Assembly (NCBI GenBank): GCA_003164075.1
Contig: PLRZ01000123.1
Coordinates: forward strand, 1-6,074
DNA from: Bryobacterales bacterium
GTDB taxonomy: Bacteria; Acidobacteriota; Terriglobia; Bryobacterales; Bryobacteraceae
Reading direction: 5' to 3'
Length of the DNA stretch: 6,074 nt
The position numbers and the translations under genes are program-made. Under the pieces are notes generated by a model that saw nothing but the letters and a program-made list of their open reading frames with translations, searched no databases and was not told the DNA's origin. Below are positions 1-4,704 of the stretch, piece after piece. Within the stretch, counting starts at the first letter, position 1, and every line of letters starts with the position of its first letter.

Positions 1-80
1 GGCTCGGAAAACGCCGCGATGATTCCACGGGACATGTTGCCGAGCCGCGACCGCCAGGGAGCGGTTTTGCTACTTTGACG
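1..80 (-). repeat. Palindromic intergenic repeat, copy 1 (cut by window start)
   Basis: Positions 1-46 begin with GGCTCGG and end with CCGAGCC, so the unit can fold into a hairpin. Read on the minus strand it matches 4398-4443 at 41 of 46 positions without gaps. The adjoining 51-65, read in reverse complement (ACCGCTCCCTGGCGG), is identical to 4367-4381. On the plus strand the sequence running out to TTTGACG at 74-80 also resembles the outer right flank of copy 2 (4444-4477, about 25 of 34 positions), because the whole repeat is itself roughly palindromic. Similarity stops after position 80. The left part lies outside the window. No coding sequence is credible in 1-162. Its dispersed nature in the genome is inferred from these two copies only. 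Confidence 0.75.
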
Positions 81-134
81 CGCCTGCGGCGCTCATTCTC
101 AACGCTGGGCATGCTCGGAACCGCTGGAGAGCCG

Positions 135-151
135 GCTCCGCCCCACGGAGC
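135..151 (-). terminator. Short stem-loop after the acyltransferase gene, possible weak terminator
   Basis: GCTCCG (135-140) and CGGAGC (146-151) form a perfect 6-bp stem around a 5-nt loop. It lies 11 nt beyond the stop codon of the minus-strand gene that ends at 163. No T-run follows on the minus strand, so it does not meet the usual intrinsic-terminator pattern. A perfect 10-bp palindrome, GAGCCGGCTC, overlaps it at 129-138. It may only be a 3'-end stabilising hairpin. Confidence 0.3.
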
Positions 152-162
152 AAGCGCCCTCC

Positions 163-1224
163 TCACCTCAAATTCTCTTGGTAAGTGTCTCCGTCTCTCC
201 GTGGTGCACGTGCCTTCCACCACTGCCATAGTGCCGAGAGCGCCACCATCAGAGCGATCGTGGCGACAGTCGCCAGCACTGTCGCGGGGATCGAAAGGGA
301 CTTCTGGAAGACCACCGTGATCGAACCGTAAACCAGCATCAGGTGGACCCAATACACCATCAACGAGTTCTTGCCCAAGCACTGCATCCAACTCCATCCG
401 GGACCGGTGCAATACTCAGTCCACGTGTAGCACCCCGCGAGCAGCACTAACGAAATGCCCACGCGCATGAAGATGAGGGTGGGGTTGTCGGTCCAGAAAT
501 TCGATTTGGGGTAGACCGCATACGGCAGGTTGGAAACGTACTGGCCGGCGAGAATGCAAGCGCCGCCGATCAGCGCGGACCACTGCATCAGCCGCTCCAT
601 GCGAGCCGTCTCGGTGAGGCGCACCGCGGCGCCGGCGGTCATCCCGAAACCCACATAGGCCGCGCAGGGAAAGAACGGGAAGTGGCCGCGACCGAAGCCG
701 GGCGCGAGGTATTCGTGCATCAGCGGCGGAACGGCCGCCCAATTCAGATTCGCGACTAGCGGTGAGACCGCCGCGATGCCCACGGCAACCAACAGCACGC
801 CGCGAATCCGGAACCCGCCGGCTGCGAAGGCTGCTACCGAGAAGGCCGCCATGGCGAGCCCCATGCTGTTGAGGATGTCGACGCGCGTGATCTCTGCCCA
901 GCCCGCGTGCGGCCAACTGGTGGCCCAATTCACGATGCGGATGAGATACGCGATCCCCAGAATGTAGCCGGCGCGGCGAAGGCAAGCCAGCCAGCGGCCG
1001 CTGGGCCGGATTTCCTTGCGCTCCAGGCGGTCCATCTGAAAGGCAAACGTCATGCCCGCCATGAAGAGAAACAGCGGACCCGCCATGCCTCCCACGAATA
1101 CCGCGAGCGCATAAACACCGCCGTCGCGAACGTCCATCCGCGCAAAAGAATTGAAGACGTGGACCTGGACCATGACGATGAGAGCCAGTCCGCGCATCCA
1201 GTCGAGAAAAGGGAATCGATTCAC
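163..1224 (-). CDS. DUF1624/heparan-alpha-glucosaminide N-acetyltransferase-like membrane protein
   Basis: A 353-residue integral membrane protein. It opens with the RFPFLDWMRG motif (residues 3-12) and a histidine at 22 in the first membrane helix, followed by GGMAGPLFLFMAGMTFAF (45-62). This N-terminal pattern is typical of the DUF1624/HGSNAT-like and acyltransferase-3-like families, which move acetyl or other acyl groups to sugars at the cytoplasmic membrane. About ten hydrophobic segments are visible, roughly at 12-27, 37-62, 84-98, 117-135, 141-160, 180-202, 212-232, 249-268, 284-305 and 312-335. The LGKNSLMVYWVH stretch (283-294) near the C terminus is also typical. The tail is basic and probably cytoplasmic. 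The start is GTG at 1224, since the family motif begins immediately after it; no good Shine-Dalgarno sequence precedes it. It stands alone and diverges from the toxin-antitoxin pair. The acyl donor and acceptor cannot be read from the sequence. Confidence 0.85.
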   Translation of the reverse strand: MNRFPFLDWMRGLALIVMVQVHVFNSFARMDVRDGGVYALAVFVGGMAGPLFLFMAGMTFAFQMDRLERKEIRPSGRWLACLRRAGYILGIAYLIRIVNWATSWPHAGWAEITRVDILNSMGLAMAAFSVAAFAAGGFRIRGVLLVAVGIAAVSPLVANLNWAAVPPLMHEYLAPGFGRGHFPFFPCAAYVGFGMTAGAAVRLTETARMERLMQWSALIGGACILAGQYVSNLPYAVYPKSNFWTDNPTLIFMRVGISLVLLAGCYTWTEYCTGPGWSWMQCLGKNSLMVYWVHLMLVYGSITVVFQKSLSIPATVLATVATIALMVALSALWQWWKARAPRRDGDTYQENLR

Positions 1225-1251
1225 GGATAGTCAGGCGCGATACGCGCGGCT

Positions 1252-1279
1252 AATATGGTAACTGAATTCCTCAGGGCAA
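1252..1279 (-). promoter_or_regulatory. Possible promoter of the acyltransferase gene
   Basis: On the minus strand, TTGCCC (1279-1274, 4 of 6 to the -35 consensus) is followed after 16 nt by CATATT (1257-1252, 4 of 6 to the -10 consensus). This would give a leader of about 20 nt before the GTG at 1224. A perfect inverted repeat, GCGCG-ATA-CGCGC (1235-1247), lies across the predicted transcription start and could act as an operator or a leader hairpin. Both matches are weak enough to arise by chance. Confidence 0.3.
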
Positions 1280-1322
1280 GCTAAGAAGCCGTCTCCGGTG
1301 GCCGGAACCCGCTGTCGGATCA

Positions 1323-1351
1323 TTGACAAAGCGGTCCCAGTATGGGACCAT
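1323..1351 (+). promoter_or_regulatory. Likely higBA promoter
   Basis: A perfect -35 hexamer, TTGACA, lies at 1323-1328. Seventeen nt downstream, GACCAT (1346-1351) matches the -10 consensus at 3 of 6 positions, including the important second A and final T. Transcription would start near 1358, only a few bases before the toxin ATG at 1365, so the transcript would be leaderless or almost so. The spacer is occupied by a 17-bp palindrome. A second short inverted repeat, TCCGG-TGG-CCGGA, lies upstream at 1294-1306. Confidence 0.5.
1333..1349. promoter_or_regulatory. Palindromic operator, probably bound by HigA
   Basis: GGTCCCAGTATGGGACC is a perfect inverted repeat with 7-bp arms (1333-1339 and 1343-1349) around a 3-bp centre. 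It lies between the TTGACA hexamer and the presumed start point and overlaps the -10 region, where bound protein would block RNA polymerase. HigA-family antitoxins bind palindromes in their own promoters through their HTH domain. The link between this site and this HigA is inferred from position and symmetry. Confidence 0.6.
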
Positions 1352-1364
1352 AAGCCTGACTCAT

Positions 1365-1652
1365 ATGCACGTTGTAAGCCACAAGGCGATCCGGATGTTT
1401 TGCGAGGAGCATCCCGATGCCCGCACGGCCTTGGACCGCTGGTACAGAGTCGCCAGGCAAGGGACGTGGGCGAAGTTCGCAGACGTTAGACAGTCGTTCA
1501 ACACCGCGGACTTCGTAGCGCCGTTTGTGGTTTTCGACATTGGCGGCAACAAGTACCGGCTCATTGCGGAGATCAACTTCGGCCGAAAGGTGCTGCTCAT
1601 CCGCGGCATCATGACGCATAGGGAATATGTGAAAGGAGCGTGGAGATCATGA
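1365..1652 (+). CDS. higB: HigB-family type II toxin (RelE-like mRNA interferase)
   Basis: A small basic protein of 95 residues. HigB toxins enter the ribosome and cut translated mRNA, stopping growth when the antitoxin is depleted. The family pattern is clear: an MHVVSHKAI start comparable to the MHLI opening of E. coli HigB, then VVFDIGGNKYRLIAEINF (55-72) and IRGIMTHREYVKGAW (79-93). The conserved R65, R80, H85 and Y88 in these blocks are the kind of basic and aromatic residues used for RNA binding and cleavage in this fold. I chose the ATG at 1365 because it matches the family N terminus. An in-frame TTG at 1323 would add 14 residues but is part of the -35 hexamer. No Shine-Dalgarno sequence precedes 1365, so translation is likely leaderless or weak. 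The stop overlaps the higA start by four bases (ATGA, 1649-1652). The gene looks intact. Confidence 0.9.
   Translation: MHVVSHKAIRMFCEEHPDARTALDRWYRVARQGTWAKFADVRQSFNTADFVAPFVVFDIGGNKYRLIAEINFGRKVLLIRGIMTHREYVKGAWRS
1632..1638 (+). promoter_or_regulatory. Ribosome binding site of higA
   Basis: AAAGGAG lies inside the end of higB, 10 nt before the ATG at 1649. A second GGAG at 1642-1645 is too close to that ATG to be ideal. The strong site here and the absence of one before higB suggest that antitoxin is translated more than toxin from the same mRNA. It also favours ATG 1649 over the GTG at 1640, which would begin one base after the GGAG. Confidence 0.6.
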
Positions 1653-2059
1653 ACGCAACTCTGACCGTCGACCCAAAGAAGTACACCCGGCTGGCGAATC
1701 GCGTTGTCGTCAAGGCCATTGAGACCGAGGAAGAGTACGATCGGATGGTCGCCGCCGTGGAACGCCTGATGGACAAAGGGGAGGCACACTTGTCCGCGGA
1801 AGAGTCGGCGCTGCTGGAAACCCTCGCCATCCTGGTCCAAGCCTACGATGAGCGGCGGAATCCCTCGCCATCGGTGGCTCCCAACGAAAGCCTCGCCTAC
1901 CTGATGGAGACCAGCGGACGAACCGCCAGGGAACTGTTGCCGATTTTCGGTACACGCGGGCGGGTCTCGGAAGTGCTCAGTGGCAAGCGCTCCATCAGTA
2001 AGCAGCAGGCGAAAAAGCTCGCCTCGCTTTTCAAGGTCACCGTCGATCTCTTCATATAA
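1649..2059 (+). CDS. higA: HigA-family antitoxin with C-terminal HTH (Xre/Cro type)
   Basis: A protein of 136 residues, about the length of E. coli HigA (138). It neutralises HigB by complex formation and represses the shared promoter. The N-terminal half (about 10-70) is acidic and helical, with IETEEEYDRMVAAVERLMDK at 24-43 and a YDERR segment at 66-70, the usual HigA pattern. The C-terminal half (about 78-132) is an HTH domain: SLAYLMETSGRTARELLPIF, then GTRGRVSEVLSGKRSISK (101-118), whose RVSEVLSGKR part is the likely recognition helix, then QQAKKLASLFKV. The ATG overlaps the higB stop as ATGA, giving translational coupling. Its stop is only 4 bp from the stop of the convergent GH57 gene, so there is no room for a separate terminator. 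The gene appears intact. The likely operator is at 1333-1349. Confidence 0.92.
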   Translation: MNATLTVDPKKYTRLANRVVVKAIETEEEYDRMVAAVERLMDKGEAHLSAEESALLETLAILVQAYDERRNPSPSVAPNESLAYLMETSGRTARELLPIFGTRGRVSEVLSGKRSISKQQAKKLASLFKVTVDLFI

Positions 2060-2063
2060 CGAA

Positions 2064-4172
2064 CTATTCCGCCAGTTCTACCGGATCGGTAGTCTTCATC
2101 TCGATCCAACCCTGCTGCGGCACGGCGTCGATGGGCAACCCTCCCTGCCATAAGGAAAACTGGAATCGCAGTCCGGCGCCTTTCTCCACTGCCACGGCGG
2201 CCAGGGGAATGCGGACTTCCAGAACGCGCCGTAACGCCGCCTCTCCGGGTGGATCGAGCGCTTCCACCAGCTTTGCTCCATGGGCAAAATCCACGGTGAC
2301 GTAACTGGTATGGGCGTCGTGGAGCGGTTGCAGGGTGAGCCGCGCCTCCATTCCGGCCATCTCCTCCTCGTACCCGGAATGGAAATCGGTGCGCACATAG
2401 AAGTTCGCGCCATCGCTGCCGAAAAACAGTTCGCGGATCACGAATTTCTTGCCGTGCATCGATCCGGAGCGCTCATCCACGCGATACGCCCCGGCGCCGA
2501 TCCATTCGAAGTAGGAGGTCACTTCGCCGTCGATCACCGGAGAGATGGGACCCGATGGCGCCACGTGGACTTCCGGCACGATCATGCGCAGGATGGGCCG
2601 CGAAAGCTCCTCCGGCGGCGCCAGATTGAGGAAGCGATAAACGTTCGCCAGGTGGCTGCGATAGAGCTGGTCGAACTCCGGGCGATTGGCCGACTCGTGC
2701 TCCGGCCCATACCACCAGCACCAGTCGCTGCCCTCGGCGATCAGCAATTCCTCCATGGCCATGCGCCGCCGTTCCTCGGGAACCGCGCCGGCGGCATCGA
2801 ACGTTTGCCTCGCCCGCAGCAGTTGTGTCCAGGCCAGGTTGTCTTCTTCGGCGCCGATCCACACATCGAAATTGGCTCCGATCCACGAGCCGGGGAAGAT
2901 GTGGTCGAGCGGTTGAGGCGCCATCAACCGCAGGGCCTGGCTCACCGTCACGGCGTTCATGCTGCCGTCTTCGGAAATCCGCCGGTACAACTCGCGCAGA
3001 AAGGGCCGCCCGTTGTGGTTGTAATACTCCCACGCGTTCTCGCCATCGAGGATGATGGGGACCAGCGCATCCCGGCCCGCGCCGACGATGCCCGCGCAAT
3101 TTTCGCGGATGCGCCGCAGAAAATCTTCCGCCGCGGCTGCGGCATCCATGCGGGAGTAGACGAAGCCGATGAGGTCGCTCATGAAATGGTCGCGGAAGAT
3201 GACCCCCATGGTTTGGCCGCCCTGGCGCCACTGGTAGGGCCGGTAGAGTCCGTCGACCCCGACCGCTTGGCCCAGGGTCCGGTTGAGCACGCCGCTATCG
3301 GTGGCGGCCCATTCGAAACCCAACTCCGCGGCGATGGAGAAAACCTCGTCGGAGACCGAGCCTTCCGACGGCCACAGGCCAACCGGCTCAGTGCCGAAGG
3401 TTTTCCCGCAGTACTCGCGCGCCATGGCCAGTTGGGTGCGGGCGTCGCCGGGATAGCGGAAGCGCGCCGGCAGCGGCACGTTGGGATGCGACACGCTGGC
3501 GATATCGGAATCGCACACCAGCGGCAGGATGGGGTGGTAATACGGCGTGGTGGAGATTTCGATCTGGCCCGTACCGGCCAGTTTGCGGTACACCGGCAAC
3601 ACTTGCCCCACGATTTCGCGCTGCTTTTCGCCCATGCGGCGCTGGTCCGCCAGCGAAAAATCGCGGTCCCGTTCCACCCACTCGCGGACCTCGGCGTCGC
3701 GCGCCTGGAATTCTTCGTCGAACCAGGCAAGCTGCGACCACATTTGCAGATCGCGGAAATCCTGCGCGCCGAACAGCACCCGGCCACCGGACGCTTTCTG
3801 CCGCTGCCAGGCATCGAACAATTCGCCGTAGCGCTGGTAGCGATAGATCATGTGCTGCGGGTCGGAATAGAAGGAATGGCGGAGCAGGAAGGCGCGATCG
3901 GCGTCGCTCAACTCTTCGGCCGGCTTGAGAGCCAACTGCAGAAACGGGTCGACGGCGTCGCCGGAAGCGTACTCGGCCACCTGGGCCATCATGGAAGGCA
4001 CCAGGTTGAAGGTCTGCCGGACTTGGGGAAACTCCTCCAGCACGCGCACCATACCGTAGTAGTCCTTGAGCGCATGCATGCGCGTCCAGGGCAGTTTGTA
4101 TTCGCCGGATACCAGGTCCTTATAGAAAGGCTGGTGCATGTGCCATAGGAAGCACAAATATATTCGCGCCAT
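2064..4172 (-). CDS. Glycoside hydrolase family 57, amylopullulanase/alpha-amylase type
   Basis: A 702-residue enzyme with no signal peptide, so probably cytoplasmic and acting on glycogen or maltodextrins by cutting alpha-1,4 and perhaps alpha-1,6 bonds with retention. All five GH57 conserved regions are visible: HMHQP (11-15); EISTTPYYHPI (205-215); GLWPSEGSVS (265-274) with E270 as the predicted nucleophile; FRDHFMSDLIGF (326-337) with D328 as the predicted acid/base; and LDGENAWEYY (375-384). The FRDH..SD.IGF and DGEN.WEYY forms, plus SWIGANFDVWIG (429-440) and DWCWWYGPEH (483-492), resemble the amylopullulanase-type branch more than the 4-alpha-glucanotransferase or branching-enzyme branches. 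Residues about 540-700 form a separate beta-rich C-terminal domain, possibly related to the glucodextranase C-terminal module. The ATG at 4172 fits because HMHQP normally lies about ten residues from the start; the Shine-Dalgarno match is poor. No other sugar genes adjoin it. Exact specificity is not determined. Confidence 0.92.
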   Translation of the reverse strand: MARIYLCFLWHMHQPFYKDLVSGEYKLPWTRMHALKDYYGMVRVLEEFPQVRQTFNLVPSMMAQVAEYASGDAVDPFLQLALKPAEELSDADRAFLLRHSFYSDPQHMIYRYQRYGELFDAWQRQKASGGRVLFGAQDFRDLQMWSQLAWFDEEFQARDAEVREWVERDRDFSLADQRRMGEKQREIVGQVLPVYRKLAGTGQIEISTTPYYHPILPLVCDSDIASVSHPNVPLPARFRYPGDARTQLAMAREYCGKTFGTEPVGLWPSEGSVSDEVFSIAAELGFEWAATDSGVLNRTLGQAVGVDGLYRPYQWRQGGQTMGVIFRDHFMSDLIGFVYSRMDAAAAAEDFLRRIRENCAGIVGAGRDALVPIILDGENAWEYYNHNGRPFLRELYRRISEDGSMNAVTVSQALRLMAPQPLDHIFPGSWIGANFDVWIGAEEDNLAWTQLLRARQTFDAAGAVPEERRRMAMEELLIAEGSDWCWWYGPEHESANRPEFDQLYRSHLANVYRFLNLAPPEELSRPILRMIVPEVHVAPSGPISPVIDGEVTSYFEWIGAGAYRVDERSGSMHGKKFVIRELFFGSDGANFYVRTDFHSGYEEEMAGMEARLTLQPLHDAHTSYVTVDFAHGAKLVEALDPPGEAALRRVLEVRIPLAAVAVEKGAGLRFQFSLWQGGLPIDAVPQQGWIEMKTTDPVELAE

Positions 4173-4235
4173 CTCTATCTAGTGTAGTAGAGAGCGGCGT
4201 CAACTTCGGCGAGCGGCCAGCATTTGAATTCCGCC

Positions 4236-4251
4236 GGCTAGTTTCTGTCGC
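4236..4251 (+). repeat. Left terminal inverted repeat of the element
   Basis: GGCTAGTTTCTGTCGC is the exact reverse complement of 4486-4501. The match stops on the outside at 4235 (C opposite C at 4502). Sixteen of sixteen matching positions is unlikely by chance at this distance. Confidence 0.85.
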
Positions 4252-4284
4252 TAAGGAGCCGCTTGCTCCCGCGCGCGCCCGGCA

Positions 4285-4302
4285 TGCGCATTTGACTGCG
4301 CA
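4285..4302. repeat. Small TGCGCA inverted/direct repeat inside the element
   Basis: TGCGCA occurs at 4285-4290 and again at 4297-4302, separated by TTTGAC. Since TGCGCA is self-complementary, the pair is both a direct repeat and a 6-bp hairpin stem with a 6-nt loop. It may be an internal structural part of the surrounding element. No function can be assigned. Confidence 0.4.
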
Positions 4303-4366
4303 CGTTCGAGACATTTGGTCAGCTTATTGTTTCGCGGCCCCTAAACTCCGACTCGGCAACGGCAAG

Positions 4367-4477
4367 ACCGCTCCCTGGCGGGGTGCCCTCTGGGCCCGGC
4401 TCGGTAACAAGCCTCGTGGAATCATCGCAGCGTTTTCCGAGCCGCGCGCGCCAGCAAGCGGTTTTCAGTATTTGACG
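4367..4477 (+). repeat. Palindromic intergenic repeat, copy 2, nested in the element
   Basis: Outer arms ACCGCTCCCTGGCG (4367-4380) and CGCCAGCAAGCGGT (4449-4462) pair at 12 of 14 positions. Inner arms GGCTCGG (4398-4404) and CCGAGCC (4437-4443) pair perfectly. The 46-nt inner unit 4398-4443 matches the reverse complement of 1-46 at 41 positions, and 4367-4381 matches the reverse complement of 51-65 exactly. Between outer and inner left arms this copy has 17 nt where copy 1 has 5. The stem structure is better conserved than the spacers, as in REP-type repeats. Confidence 0.75.
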
Positions 4478-4485
4478 TGAGTTTC

Positions 4486-4501
4486 GCGACAGAAACTAGC
4501 C
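4486..4501 (-). repeat. Right terminal inverted repeat; supplies the DUF433 stop codon
   Basis: Read on the minus strand this is GGCTAGTTTCTGTCGC, identical to the left end. Its first three bases encode the last glycine of the DUF433 protein and the next three (TAG, 4498-4496) are that gene's stop codon. Confidence 0.85.
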
Positions 4502-4690
4502 CACGGCGTAGGACAGGCAGGCGAGAATGTCCTCCCGCGTCAGCCCCGGATAGTTTGTAAGGATCTCGGCCTCAGGCTCGCCGGCAGCGAGGAGTTCGAG
4601 CACGAATTCGACAGCCAGACGCGTCCCCCGAATCACCGGTTTGCCGGCCAGTACCTCAGGATCGACCACGATGCGCTCGGATAGCGGCAT
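4496..4690 (-). CDS. DUF433 antitoxin-like protein, apparently truncated at the C terminus
   Basis: A 64-residue protein. The order SERIVVDPEVLAGKPVIRGTR (4-24), VEFVLELLAAG (27-37), EAEILTNYPGLTREDILACLSYA (40-62) is the full DUF433 pattern: a small DNA-binding fold that commonly acts as the antitoxin to a PIN-like DUF5615 toxin encoded next to it. I chose the ATG at 4690 since family members start a few residues before ERIVVDPE; an upstream in-frame start at 4765 would run into the phosphoesterase gene. It begins 14 bp after that gene's stop, so the two are probably cotranscribed; the Shine-Dalgarno match is weak. Family members usually continue about 10-15 residues beyond LSYA. Here the frame ends in VG and a TAG that belong to the inverted-repeat element. 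No toxin gene follows, so it looks like an orphan, possibly still able to bind DNA. Confidence 0.85.
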   Translation of the reverse strand: MPLSERIVVDPEVLAGKPVIRGTRLAVEFVLELLAAGEPEAEILTNYPGLTREDILACLSYAVG

Positions 4691-4704
4691 AAGGCGGCGG
4701 TGAA

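Larger units (their letters stand above)
4236..4501. mobile_element. 266-bp non-coding element with 16-bp terminal inverted repeats (MITE-like)
   Basis: The segment begins with GGCTAGTTTCTGTCGC (4236-4251) and ends with its exact reverse complement GCGACAGAAACTAGCC (4486-4501). Further inside, CCGCTTGCT (4259-4267) and AGCAAGCGG (4453-4461) extend the inverted symmetry, each next to a CGCGCGC tract. It encodes no convincing protein, which is the make-up of a non-autonomous, MITE-like insertion. No target duplication of 3 bp or more is obvious: the outside flanks are CCGCC on the left and CACGG on the right. The right end overlaps the 3' end of the DUF433 gene and the left end lies 63 bp from the GH57 start. 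This accounts for nearly all of the gene-free stretch 4173-4495. Mobility is inferred; a large structured RNA or cruciform is the main alternative. Confidence 0.55.

Noticed and set aside
1..80. Copy 1 repeat as a CRISPR or attachment-site repeat
   Set aside because: There are only two copies, inverted and 4.3 kb apart, with no regular spacers, no integrase and no tRNA gene in the window.
75..320. An 81-codon plus-strand frame at the left edge
   Set aside because: It overlaps the repeat and the 3' end of the membrane protein gene on the other strand and has Ser/Pro/Arg-rich random composition.
1323..1364. TTG start adding 14 residues to HigB
   Set aside because: The TTG is part of a consensus -35 hexamer and the extension covers the palindrome; known HigB proteins start at the MH position.
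2280..4148. A 622-codon open frame on the plus strand opposite the GH57 gene
   Set aside because: It is the antisense shadow of a high-GC gene: rich in His, Arg, Pro and Ala, with no recognisable domain, while the minus strand shows all five GH57 motifs.
4173..4203. TTGACG (4203-4198, minus) as the -35 of a GH57 promoter
   Set aside because: With a 16-nt spacer, TAGATA would be the -10 but would place transcription start at or inside the ATG at 4172; the better-looking TACACT is only 11 nt away. I could not make a convincing promoter.
4292..4480. A 62-codon plus-strand frame inside the inverted-repeat element
   Set aside because: No ribosome binding site or family resemblance, and it runs across conserved hairpin arms, which better explain the sequence.
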